Numbered from the stretch's first letter, positions 53,089 to 60,069 are shown. The stretch is 64,000 nt of DNA from Hymenobacter sp. 5317J-9 (GCF_022921075.1 NZ_CP095050.1:3596001-3660000); one strand, 5' to 3'. Notes: a model not told the origin generated them from the letters alone. Program-made: numbers and translations.

Positions 53089-53601
53089 TTAGGACGCAAC
53101 CGCGTAGTCCGACTGCAGCTGCATGCCGCCGCCCAGGTACATCAAATCGAAGTGGCCGTTTTCCTTCAGCACGCGGTCCTTGTAGTCGCGCCACACCTTG
53201 CGGGCCTCCTCCAAATCGTAATCGCTGGGGTTGATGTCGTACAGCTTATAAAAGGAGCGCAGCGCAGCCCGCTCGTTCTGCGTGACGGCCACCTGGCCTT
53301 TCACGAACTGTATCATCTGCTGCTGGAAAAACTTGTCCAGCATCTCCCCCACTTCCTTGGCCGACTCCACCGTGAGCGTGTAATGCTTCAGGGCCGTGGG
53401 CAGGCTCAGGCGCACCACCGTGCCGGTGGCCACCTCCGGCCGGCTCAGCTGCCGGTAGGGCAGCTTCTCCACCTTCATGCGCACCGTGCGCCCGAGGAAG
53501 GTGTTCTGGTGGATTTGCCAGATGTCGGGACCGAACTCTTTTAACAGAAACTGCCGCACGTGGGCACGCACGGGAATGGCGAAGACGGGCGAGGCGCTCA
53601 A
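53089..53601 (-). CDS. Hypothetical phage protein upstream of the tail block
   Basis: The 170-aa protein starts MSASPVFAIPVRAHVRQFLLKEFGPD and is mostly helical after residue 75 (KEVGEMLDKFFQQQMIQFVKGQVAVTQNERAALRSFYKLYDINPSDYDLEEARKVWRDYK). I do not recognise the family; the C-terminal part looks like a DNA- or assembly-related helical bundle. CGTCCTA copy 7 lies 57 bases ahead, and copy 6 starts one base past its stop. Confidence 0.55.
   Translation of the reverse strand: MSASPVFAIPVRAHVRQFLLKEFGPDIWQIHQNTFLGRTVRMKVEKLPYRQLSRPEVATGTVVRLSLPTALKHYTLTVESAKEVGEMLDKFFQQQMIQFVKGQVAVTQNERAALRSFYKLYDINPSDYDLEEARKVWRDYKDRVLKENGHFDLMYLGGGMQLQSDYAVAS
53090..53096 (-). promoter_or_regulatory. CGTCCTA late element, copy 6
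   Basis: The minus strand reads CGGTTGCGTCCTAAAAG, starting 34 bases ahead of the ATG at 53056 and adjacent to the stop at 53089. Confidence 0.55.
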
Positions 53602-53656
53602 GGAAAGGGACTAGAAGTAAAGTATCGTCAAAGGTCAATCGCTGAAACCCCTAAAA

Positions 53657-54301
53657 TTAGGACGAAAGTGCACGCTTCACTTTCAGCACCGTGTTGGAAG
53701 AGCAGCCCGCGGCCTCGGCAATATCGCGCACGACGTTGCCCTTCCGCAACAGCTTTACCACCTTGGGGTATTTGGCCAGCAGCTTGTCGGCGTCCTGAGT
53801 GGTGCCGGCGGGCCGGCCCTTCTGCGCGCCGCCGGCGAAGGCCACGGCCTGGCCCGAGCGGATGCGGTGGCTGAGCCGTTCGGTTTCCATCTCGTCCACT
53901 TCCATGAGCACCGTCATCACCAGGCGCGCCATGGGGTTCACCTTGCCATCGGGCAGCAGGTAGCCCAATTGGATGTTGAGGGCAAACACCGACACGCCCA
54001 GGTCGGCCAGCTGCTCGACCACGGCGCGGGTTTCGCGGGCCCGGCGGCCCAGGCGGCTGAGCTCGGTGACGAGCACCATCCGGATGCGGCCCGACTTGGC
54101 CAGGTGCAGGAGCTCGTCGAGGTCGGGCCGCCGGGCCCGGCTGTTGCGCGAGCCGCTGAGCTTCTCGGCGATGGTGGCCACCACCTGCAGGCCGGAGCGG
54201 TCGGCGTGGCGCTGGGTGTCGAGGAGCTGGCGGCCGAAGTCCTGCTGCTCCTTACTCACGCGGGCGAACAGAGCCACCGGTATCAAAGCGTTTTGTCTCA
54301 T
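53657..54301 (-). CDS. Small serine recombinase (resolvase/invertase family)
   Basis: The 214-aa protein has the resolvase catalytic domain: nucleophile Ser16 in VALFARVSKEQQ, then EKLSGSRNSRARRPDLDELL, VLVTELSRLGRRARE and MARLVMTVLMEVDEMETERLSHRIRSG. A Hin-type helix-turn-helix end follows (VRDIAEAAGCSSNTVLKVKRAL). Such enzymes invert or resolve DNA and sometimes integrate elements. It is in the middle of the prophage, not at an end. The frame is open to ATG 54328, nine codons upstream; both starts are possible. Confidence 0.9.
   Translation of the reverse strand: MRQNALIPVALFARVSKEQQDFGRQLLDTQRHADRSGLQVVATIAEKLSGSRNSRARRPDLDELLHLAKSGRIRMVLVTELSRLGRRARETRAVVEQLADLGVSVFALNIQLGYLLPDGKVNPMARLVMTVLMEVDEMETERLSHRIRSGQAVAFAGGAQKGRPAGTTQDADKLLAKYPKVVKLLRKGNVVRDIAEAAGCSSNTVLKVKRALSS
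53658..53664 (-). promoter_or_regulatory. CGTCCTA late element, copy 7
   Basis: The minus strand reads GCACTTTCGTCCTAATTTT. It overlaps the last codons of the recombinase gene and lies 57 bases ahead of the ATG at 53601. Confidence 0.5.
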
Positions 54302-54441
54302 TTTATGCAGGTGGTTTTCGAGTGACAATTTTCAGGGAGAAAAAACGCCCCGGGACCAGTCATTTTCAGGGTGTTTTTCGGCAATACTTTTTTTGAGACA
54401 CGAAAGCGAAACCAAGAACCTACGTCAACTGACAAATACAC

Positions 54442-54473
54442 TTTGTAATTCAAAGTACTTCATAATATCTTTG
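54442..54473 (+). promoter_or_regulatory. Host-type promoter of the lipoprotein gene
   Basis: TTTG at 54442-54445 and TATCTTTG at 54466-54473 are 20 bases apart, a full match to the Bacteroidota -33/-7 pattern. The ATG at 54511 is 37 bases downstream. It suggests expression by host RNA polymerase in the lysogen. Confidence 0.8.
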
Positions 54474-54510
54474 CTGGCGTTCCTTCTTTCTCTTACTTGG
54501 TTTACGCCCT

Positions 54511-54885
54511 ATGACTGCTTCCTCTTTCAACAGCGCGTTCTGCGCCCTGCTGAGCGCGCTGCTCGTGAGTGTGCTGCTCGTTGGCTGCACCGACCCCACC
54601 GCTTTTCGGGTGGAGGGTCCCGTTGAAGTGCATGAGTCGGGCTTGGTCAAGCAACTCAACTACACCGTCTACAACTTCGCCCCCACCGACTCGTGCCTGA
54701 CCGTGCTGCGCAGCATGGCCCATAGCGGCATTGTCGACGACGGCCACACTGGCACGTTTAAGGTCATCTTCACCGATGCCGCGACGAAGCAAACCCTACT
54801 GGGGCAAACGGTGGAGGTGTATCCTGATTTGCTGTTCGCAAACGAGCAGCCTGTTGTCACCAACTCTTTCGGTATTTACCGGTAG
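54511..54885 (+). CDS. Lipoprotein, opposite strand (moron candidate)
   Basis: The 124-aa protein has a lipoprotein signal with lipobox LVGC near residue 22-25 (SALLVSVLLVGCTDP). The mature part is beta-rich (VYNFAPTDSCLTVLRSM, GTFKVIFTDAATKQTLLGQTVEVYP). It is a single plus-strand gene inside the leftward phage genes with a perfect host-type promoter. Phage-encoded lipoproteins of this size often block receptors against superinfection; that role is inference here. Confidence 0.75.
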   Translation: MTASSFNSAFCALLSALLVSVLLVGCTDPTAFRVEGPVEVHESGLVKQLNYTVYNFAPTDSCLTVLRSMAHSGIVDDGHTGTFKVIFTDAATKQTLLGQTVEVYPDLLFANEQPVVTNSFGIYR

Positions 54886-54908
54886 TCAAGGTGACACCTT
54901 ACCGCCCG

Positions 54909-55322
54909 CTACCGAGGTGAAAAACCAGCCGGACAGCCGGGGAATCGGATGCACTGCTCCAGGTTGAGCGACTTCTGCTGCACCTTGCCCAGCGGCACGT
55001 GGCCCATGTGGCCAGGAGCCGACTCCGGCCACACGTGGAGCATGAGGGCCACCAGCTCGTCCACCTTCAGCCGGAACTTCTTCGGCTTGCGGCCGGGGAC
55101 GCCCACGTGGTGCTGCTCCCGCTCGTCGATTCGCTTCAGGCGCTTGGCTATGCGCGCCAGCGCTGGCAGCGCAACGACTATGCCGGCCGAGTCCACCCGC
55201 GCCCCAAGCGGCCGGCTCAGCCGGGCCAGGTTGCGGCGGCCGACTTCGGATACGGCCCACCAGAGCTGCCCGGCCTCGCCGCGCTCGAGCTCGATGACTT
55301 GGTCCAGGTGCGCCAGATTCAT
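54909..55322 (-). CDS. Hypothetical early/middle phage protein
   Basis: The 137-aa protein starts MNLAHLDQVIELERGEAGQLWWAVSEVGRRNLARL, has a basic stretch (RIAKRLKRIDEREQHHVGVPGRKPKKFRLKVDELVALML) and ends with proline/glycine-rich sequence. Helical with several DNA-binding-like basic patches, but no family recognised. Its ATG overlaps the stop of the 92-aa gene by four bases. Confidence 0.55.
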   Translation of the reverse strand: MNLAHLDQVIELERGEAGQLWWAVSEVGRRNLARLSRPLGARVDSAGIVVALPALARIAKRLKRIDEREQHHVGVPGRKPKKFRLKVDELVALMLHVWPESAPGHMGHVPLGKVQQKSLNLEQCIRFPGCPAGFSPR

Positions 55323-55597
55323 TCCACCCATCCTTTCTGCGCGAGAAACTTGTGAATGGCCTGGTCGCGCTCCAAATCGATGATGACGGCGGTGGCCACC
55401 AGCTGCGGCCCCCACTTGTCAATCATGCGCCGCAGGCCCTCGATGCCGTACTGGCGGGGGTTGGCCACGGGGCGGTTGAAGTAGAGCTCCCTGGCGAAGA
55501 AGGTGCGCCCGGCCTGGCCCGGGCCGGAGATGAAGTAGACGATGGCCTTGGTGTGCGGCTGCTGGCGCTGCCAGCTGGCGGTAAGCGGCGTGGACAT
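55319..55597 (-). CDS. Hypothetical small phage protein
   Basis: The 92-aa protein (MSTPLTASWQRQQPHTKAIVYFISGPGQAGRTFFARELYFNRP) starts 15 bases after the replication-type gene's stop and overlaps the next gene by four bases. The GPGQAGRTFF loop superficially resembles a P-loop, but the GKS/T is missing. Function unknown. Confidence 0.55.
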   Translation of the reverse strand: MSTPLTASWQRQQPHTKAIVYFISGPGQAGRTFFARELYFNRPVANPRQYGIEGLRRMIDKWGPQLVATAVIIDLERDQAIHKFLAQKGWVE

Positions 55598-55612
55598 GGG
55601 AACGGAAAAGGG

Positions 55613-56968
55613 TTAGGCCGCGGCGGGCCGGGCGAAGTGTTGGTAGAAGCGCTCCAGAGCCTGCGGGCCCAGCTGGCGCAGCTTGGCTTCGTGGTAGCGG
55701 TAGAGCTCCAGGGTGGTTTTGGCCTGGGCCCGCTTGGGAGCCGTGCCCAGCGCGTGCTGGCGCAGCTCCCGCCGGGCCCGGCGCAGGGCGTCGGCTAGGG
55801 CACGCTGGCCGCGGTGGGCCAGGTGCGTAGCGTACCACTGCATGGTGCCGATGAATCCCTTGGCGTTTTCGGCGTCGAAGTAGCCCTTGCCGGCCACGTG
55901 CTCGGCGTAGGGCAGCGGCGGGTACTTGTGCGGGTTGCGGGCGAAGTAGCCGGCGGCCAGGCCCAGGCGTTCGAGGGCCTGCTCGTGGTATTGTTCCTGC
56001 CGGTGCAGGGGCCAGTCGGCTGGGAAGCCGCCGTACACGCCGAAGTAGATGGCATTGCAGGCCAGGCGGCCCTGCTCCTCGGTAAAAGATTGGTTCAACG
56101 GGGCATATAATTCGCGCTGGGCCGCCCACCAGAACTCTAGAACCATGCTGCGCTGGCGCTGGGCCACCCGCGTTTTCGGCCCCTGCGGCGCGGCGGATGG
56201 GGTTTTGGGCTCGGAAGGCTCGACAACGTCATTCGCGCGCCCCGTGCCCGGTTTCGTCGCTTGCGCGGCCTCCACCGGGCGGGCCGGCTGCCCCGTGTAG
56301 CCTGACGGTGTAGCCTGAGTGCTTACCGGCGGCGTCTGGACCCGTTGCGCAGCGCATTTATCCACCTGGCCGGTTTCTATTTCAGTAGCCTGAAGGGGTT
56401 CATGAACTCCTTTAGGCGGAAAGTTTGTGCCGGTTGGCGGCGGAAGCGCCGAAAAAGCGGCTTGTTGAAAACATGGTTTTTCGGCCGTTTGGGCCGGTTT
56501 TGCACCGGCCTCCCACAGGAACAGCGGGTTTATCCACACGTAGTAGTCGCGCAGCCGGCCCCGAAACTGCGTGCGGGTCACGATGCCGGCCCGCTGCATC
56601 TCGGCCAGGTGGTTGCGCACCGTGCGGCCGGCCACGCGCTTGCCCCGCACGCTCGTCCGGCACAGGGCCTCGCTGTTGGTGGCCACCGGCGGCGGGGCTA
56701 GCTCCGCGTCGTCCGCAGCGACGGCCCCGAGCTGGAGCAGCGGCACCTGGCGCACCTCGGCCACGGCTTTCAGGGCCAGGCGAATCAGGGCCCAGGCCGT
56801 CTTTTCGGCGCCGTCGGAGAGGATGCTGCCGCGCACGGCGTACTGCTGCACGGTGCCGTCCTTGAGGCGGCGGGTGCGCCAGGTTTTGGGCAGCTGCGCG
56901 CCGCGCTGGTCGATGTACTCGGACAGGGCAATGCGCGCCTTGGAAGGGCAATAAGGAGTTGGCAACAT
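55613..56968 (-). CDS. Winged-helix replication-type phage protein
   Basis: The 451-aa protein starts MLPTPYCPSKARIALSEYIDQRG. It has a winged-helix region near residues 85-150 (GRTVRNHLAEMQRAGIVTRTQFRGRLRDYYVWINPLFLWE), a low-complexity proline-rich linker (about 155-260) and a helical C-terminal domain (about 265-450). HTH start plus long linker plus C-terminal domain is the usual look of phage replication initiators or loaders. No helicase or primase motif is visible, so the role is inferred. It is the largest gene of the early block. Confidence 0.6.
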   Translation of the reverse strand: MLPTPYCPSKARIALSEYIDQRGAQLPKTWRTRRLKDGTVQQYAVRGSILSDGAEKTAWALIRLALKAVAEVRQVPLLQLGAVAADDAELAPPPVATNSEALCRTSVRGKRVAGRTVRNHLAEMQRAGIVTRTQFRGRLRDYYVWINPLFLWEAGAKPAQTAEKPCFQQAAFSALPPPTGTNFPPKGVHEPLQATEIETGQVDKCAAQRVQTPPVSTQATPSGYTGQPARPVEAAQATKPGTGRANDVVEPSEPKTPSAAPQGPKTRVAQRQRSMVLEFWWAAQRELYAPLNQSFTEEQGRLACNAIYFGVYGGFPADWPLHRQEQYHEQALERLGLAAGYFARNPHKYPPLPYAEHVAGKGYFDAENAKGFIGTMQWYATHLAHRGQRALADALRRARRELRQHALGTAPKRAQAKTTLELYRYHEAKLRQLGPQALERFYQHFARPAAA

Positions 56969-57248
56969 TCTCGGGAACGTGCTGGGGAAAACGGATGGTA
57001 TGGAAAACGGTGGCGGTGCCGGGGGCCAAGGGCTGTCATCCCTGTTCCCGAGCAACCGCCGGGTAGCGTTTCGGCTAGCCCAGTGCGCACCCGGCCCGCT
57101 CCGATGCGGGCATTCATTGCCGGACCTGATTTTCCACCTGGGCGAGAAAACGGCAACGAGTCTTCGTTAGACGACGGGGCGGCTGCTCGGCGGCAGCGAC
57201 AGACCAGCGGCCCGGGCGGGGCGCGGCCACGGGAGTAGTGGGTGCTGC
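56969..57248. other. Spacer upstream of the replication-type gene
   Basis: I see no convincing gene in these 280 bases. A minus-strand frame from 57252 to 56785 crosses it but overlaps the replication gene by almost 200 bases and has shadow-like composition. The region may hold a promoter or origin, but I find no clear repeats. Confidence 0.45.
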
Positions 57249-57464
57249 TCATAGGGCCTGCGGCTCGTCGGGGCGGAAGTCGGTGATGGCCGCCGGCACC
57301 GGCCCGGGCCGGCGGCGCTCCAGCTCCTCGTTCACCATCCAGCGCAGGGTGAGCACGACCTTCTTGCTGGCCGCGTCGGTCGGGCGCAGCCGGCCCAGCC
57401 AGTCGAGCACAGCGGCCGGCTCGGCGCAGAAGCGGGGCCAGGTCGTGAGCGGGGCGGCACTCAT
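57249..57464 (-). CDS. Early-operon small protein
   Basis: The 71-aa protein (MSAAPLTTWPRFCAEPAAVLDWLGRLRPTDAASKKVVLTLRWMVNEELERRRPG) is short and helical with a proline-rich end. It overlaps the 68-aa membrane protein gene by four bases. Unrecognised. Confidence 0.55.
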   Translation of the reverse strand: MSAAPLTTWPRFCAEPAAVLDWLGRLRPTDAASKKVVLTLRWMVNEELERRRPGPVPAAITDFRPDEPQAL

Positions 57465-57667
57465 TGGCCCCTCCCAGCTTTAAAGCCCATCAGCAGCAGG
57501 GCGCCGGTGAGCAGCGCCGCCCACGGCGCCCACACCGGCGCCGTCACGGCCCACCAGCTCCAGTGGGCCACCGGGGCCACGCCGGCCTCTTTGAGGCAGG
57601 CCAGCCCGAGCACCAGCAGCAGCAGCAGGCCCAGGGTGCGCGGCATCTTGCGTACCGGCTCAGCCAT
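57461..57667 (-). CDS. Early-operon membrane protein
   Basis: The 68-aa protein starts MAEPVRKMPRTLGLLLLLVLGLACLKEAG and has two hydrophobic helices (LGLLLLLVLGLACL and APWAALLTGALLLMGF). It overlaps both neighbours. A small two-helix membrane protein in an early operon might act in exclusion or in lysis control; not shown. Confidence 0.58.
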   Translation of the reverse strand: MAEPVRKMPRTLGLLLLLVLGLACLKEAGVAPVAHWSWWAVTAPVWAPWAALLTGALLLMGFKAGRGQ

Positions 57668-58004
57668 TGTGCAGCCCCCCTTTCCCCACGCGCAGCATGG
57701 CATTAATCGCCCGCAGGCGCGTTTTGGCGGCGTCGATGTCGGCCTTCAGGCCGTTCTCCCGGCCCGCGTCGGGCCCCCACTCGCCCCGGGCGAACTTGCC
57801 CAGCGCGAACTCCAGGTGCGGCAGGTCGGCCTCGATTTCGTTTTTCTCCACCCGCAGGGCCTGCAAGCGCAGCGGGTCGGGCGTGGGCAGCTTGGAGAGG
57901 GGCAGCAGCAGCACGTCGCGCTCCAGGTTTTGGCTCAGCGTGAAGATGAACCCGCCCAGGCCGGTGTTGCCGGCCGAGGAGTAGAGGTGAATGGTCTTTT
58001 TCAT
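57660..58004 (-). CDS. Early-operon hypothetical protein
   Basis: The 114-aa protein (MKKTIHLYSSAGNTGLGGFIFTLSQNLERDVLLLPLSKLPTPDPLRL) has a helical coiled-coil-like C-terminal half (ALRVEKNEIEADLPHLEFALGKFARG). It overlaps the next gene by eight bases. Unrecognised. Confidence 0.55.
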   Translation of the reverse strand: MKKTIHLYSSAGNTGLGGFIFTLSQNLERDVLLLPLSKLPTPDPLRLQALRVEKNEIEADLPHLEFALGKFARGEWGPDAGRENGLKADIDAAKTRLRAINAMLRVGKGGLHNG

Positions 58005-58032
58005 GCGGCGAGGAAAAAAATAAGGGGACAGA

Positions 58033-58446
58033 CTAGGCCACGCGCAGCGCCTTCTCGGACGGCACGGCGGCGGATTTCACGGCTTTTTGGCGGGCGTTGC
58101 GGGGGGCGGCCTTCACCGGCTCGGGCCGGCCGCCGGGCCCCAGCGCGGGCGTAAGCACGCCGATGCCCAGGCCAAAGGCTTCGACCTCGCTGAGCTTGAA
58201 GCGCAGCCGGCCCGAGAACTTGTAGGCCGGCAGGTACACCCGCTTGCCGCGGGCGTCGAAGCGGCCCTCGGCCACCCACTGCTCCACCGTGCGGCGGTCG
58301 AAGTGCGTGTAGGCGGCCACGCGCTCCACGCTCACCAGCTCGTCGACGGCCGGCGGCCGGGCGGCTTGCAGGTGGGCCAGCACGGCGTCGAGCTTCTGCT
58401 GGAGGGCTTGGTAATCTTCGCGGGTCGGCAAATCGAGCAGGGCCAT
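58033..58446 (-). CDS. HTH (MerR/excisionase-type) DNA-binding protein
   Basis: The 137-aa protein has a coiled-coil start (about 5-30), then an HTH_17-like domain (about 38-95): LVSVERVAAYTHFDRRTVEQWVAEGRFDARGKRVYLPAYKFSGRLRFKLSEVEAF. The C-terminus is basic. Such proteins act as excisionases or early regulators. This is the most likely regulator in the early operon. Confidence 0.78.
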   Translation of the reverse strand: MALLDLPTREDYQALQQKLDAVLAHLQAARPPAVDELVSVERVAAYTHFDRRTVEQWVAEGRFDARGKRVYLPAYKFSGRLRFKLSEVEAFGLGIGVLTPALGPGGRPEPVKAAPRNARQKAVKSAAVPSEKALRVA

Positions 58447-58452
58447 GGCAGG

Positions 58453-58860
58453 TTAGGCAGCGGGGGAAATAGACTTGGTGAGGGTGGCCCGCGCGGCGGC
58501 CAGGCGCTGGCGGGCGGCGTCGAACTGGTCGTTGCCCAGCACCAGCAGGCGCACCTCTTTGAGGCGGCGCACCTGCGTGGGGGCAAAGCAGACCTGGGGC
58601 TCGCGGGCCCCGGCCGGCCGCACGCCCATGCTGCACGCGGCCCAGCTGACGGGGCCGGCGGCCGGGTGGTGGTGGTGGGCGTACTGGAAGCTGAACTGCT
58701 CGCCCGTCAGCCCCGTCCACGTGCCGGTGACCAGCGAGAGGCTGGGCGTGGGCGTGGGCTGCTCCCACACCTGAAAGCCCAGCTCGCGCAGCCACCGGGC
58801 CACGTGGGGGCTCAAATCGCGGGGGCCGGGCGGCGAGCCGTAAGGGGCGCGGGCTTCCAT
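58453..58860 (-). CDS. Early-operon hypothetical protein
   Basis: The 135-aa protein (MEARAPYGSPPGPRDLSPHVARWLRELGFQVWEQ) has a short histidine run (YAHHHHPAAGP) and a basic helical end (RQRLAAARATLTKSI). It is six bases from the HTH gene and three from the 101-aa gene. Unrecognised. Confidence 0.5.
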   Translation of the reverse strand: MEARAPYGSPPGPRDLSPHVARWLRELGFQVWEQPTPTPSLSLVTGTWTGLTGEQFSFQYAHHHHPAAGPVSWAACSMGVRPAGAREPQVCFAPTQVRRLKEVRLLVLGNDQFDAARQRLAAARATLTKSISPAA

Positions 58861-58863
58861 CGC

Positions 58864-59169
58864 TCAGGCAGCTTGGGGGAGTAGCAGCTGAAACTCGCGG
58901 CGGCAGTCCGTCACGTCGATTTCGCGGATGCCGGCGGGCAGGTCCTTGACCAGCCACATCTCGGCCGCGGTGTGGCCCTCCTCCTGGGCCGTGCGCAAGT
59001 CCAGCGGCATCGAGCCGTTGACGTACACCGTCAGGTGGCCGGCTTGGTAGCAGTAGCCCAGGATGGGCTCCACGAGGGCCGCGCCCTCGGGCAATTCGAC
59101 CACGCGCACGCGCTTGCCGGTGCGGGCATCGGTGAGGGAAACGGGGGAGGCAAAAGGCTGGGTGTCCAT
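58864..59169 (-). CDS. Early-operon hypothetical protein
   Basis: The 101-aa protein (MDTQPFASPVSLTDARTGKRVRVVELPEGAALVEPILGYCYQAGHLTVYV) is beta-rich and ends CRREFQLLLPQAA. It begins one base after the next gene upstream ends. Unrecognised. Confidence 0.52.
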   Translation of the reverse strand: MDTQPFASPVSLTDARTGKRVRVVELPEGAALVEPILGYCYQAGHLTVYVNGSMPLDLRTAQEEGHTAAEMWLVKDLPAGIREIDVTDCRREFQLLLPQAA

Positions 59170-59170
59170 C

Positions 59171-59401
59171 TTAGTGCGTGCCTTCAATGTGGTGGCGCAG
59201 CTTGGCGGCCGTGTTGAGGCCGCCCATCATCATTTCCAGCATCCCGAGCTCAATCGTGCTGTTGCCGGCCGTCTCGGGGTGCTTGCCCAGGTCGCTCACG
59301 AAGCTGGCCCAGGCGTCGGTGAGGTTGCCGGCGTCGAGGTATTCGAGGGCGCGGGTTTTGGCCCATTGCAGGTGCTGGGCGCGGGTCATGGATTCGGGCA
59401 T
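59171..59401 (-). CDS. Conserved small phage protein
   Basis: The 76-aa protein (MTRAQHLQWAKTRALEYLDAGNLTDAWASFVSDLGKHPET after a four-residue start) has the look of a small conserved phage family that carries the pattern RALEYVDAGD...A..SM.SDL.KHPET..H..IELGM. The start may be the internal MTRAQ (residue 5). Function unknown. Confidence 0.68.
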   Translation of the reverse strand: MPESMTRAQHLQWAKTRALEYLDAGNLTDAWASFVSDLGKHPETAGNSTIELGMLEMMMGGLNTAAKLRHHIEGTH

Positions 59402-59413
59402 GGCAGAAGACTA

Positions 59414-59677
59414 TTAGGCCACTTGGGCGCGGTTGGTGACGGTGACTGCCAGCTCGCCGCTCAGGCGCTGGCGGCGCTGCTCTTCCCAGGCCAGCACCAG
59501 CGGGGTTTCCTCCTGGTAGTGCGGGTGGGTGGCGTTGATTTCGCGCACCCTTCGGCGCAGTTGCTTCAGGGACGTGAGCTGCACCAGCGCCGGGGGCAGC
59601 AGCGTGGCGGTGAGGGTAGCCAAATCGCGGATGCAGGGCTTGCGCTTCGGCTCCAGAGGGGCGGTGTTGAGGTGCAT
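59414..59677 (-). CDS. Early-operon hypothetical protein
   Basis: The 87-aa protein (MHLNTAPLEPKRKPCIRDLATLTATLLPPALVQLTSLKQLRRRVREINATHPHYQEETP) is basic and helical. No family recognised. Confidence 0.5.
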   Translation of the reverse strand: MHLNTAPLEPKRKPCIRDLATLTATLLPPALVQLTSLKQLRRRVREINATHPHYQEETPLVLAWEEQRRQRLSGELAVTVTNRAQVA

Positions 59678-59701
59678 GAGATGCTGGGAAATGGTGAACT
59701 G

Positions 59702-59959
59702 CTAGGAAAAGAGGGGCGCCAGCGCGGCGGCCGGCAGCAAATCGAGCGGAATCACGAAGGCGGGCAAGCCGGCCCGCACTAGGTCGATGAGCCAGGGCAG
59801 GTGGACTTTGCGGCACTGCCGCACGGCCGTGAGCTGCGCCGACGTGGCTTCGTGGCCGCTGCGCACCAGCGTGTCAATGGCTGTGGTGGGCAGGTCTTCG
59901 CACACCAGCGCCATGAGCTGGAAGTACTTCTGCCGGTCCGTGCTGAGGGGAGGGTGCAT
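59702..59959 (-). CDS. First gene of the leftward early operon
   Basis: The 85-aa helical protein (MHPPLSTDRQKYFQLMALVCEDLPTTAIDTLVRSGHEATSAQLTAVRQCRKVHLPWLIDLVRAGLPAF) reads like a small DNA-binding or repressor-like helical bundle, in the position of a cro-type gene opposite the repressor. I cannot identify a defined HTH. Expression should be controlled by the operator at 60038. Confidence 0.58.
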   Translation of the reverse strand: MHPPLSTDRQKYFQLMALVCEDLPTTAIDTLVRSGHEATSAQLTAVRQCRKVHLPWLIDLVRAGLPAFVIPLDLLPAAALAPLFS

Positions 59960-59991
59960 GCCGTGTTTGACACGATTCGCCGCGCTCTCGC

Positions 59992-60003
59992 TTTATTGCG
60001 TGA
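59992..60003. repeat. TTTATTGCGTGA motif (copy shared with 30551)
   Basis: This 12-base sequence is identical to 30551-30562, and its core TTATTGCGTG occurs again at 30487. All three copies are noncoding. Confidence 0.6.
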
Positions 60004-60037
60004 GCGTTGTCGTGACGTGACACAAACATACGTAATC

Positions 60038-60069
60038 AACTTACAATTGACAGCTTTCTATTGTAAGTT
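60038..60069. promoter_or_regulatory. Early/lysogeny operator (perfect inverted repeat)
   Basis: AACTTACAAT and its perfect reverse complement ATTGTAAGTT are 12 bases apart between the divergent early operon and repressor gene. It starts 79 bases from the early ATG and ends 22 bases from the repressor start. It is the best candidate operator for the repressor. Confidence 0.75.

Noticed and set aside
51371..53092. 573-aa plus-strand frame opposite the tail block
   Set aside because: It spans three well-packed minus-strand genes and their junctions, so it cannot be the coding strand.
55319..55597. P-loop NTPase call for the 92-aa protein
   Set aside because: GPGQAGRTFF lacks the invariant GK(S/T), and the protein is too small.
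56785..57252. 155-aa minus-strand frame upstream of the replication-type gene
   Set aside because: It overlaps the replication-type gene by almost 200 bases and has a serine/arginine/proline shadow composition.
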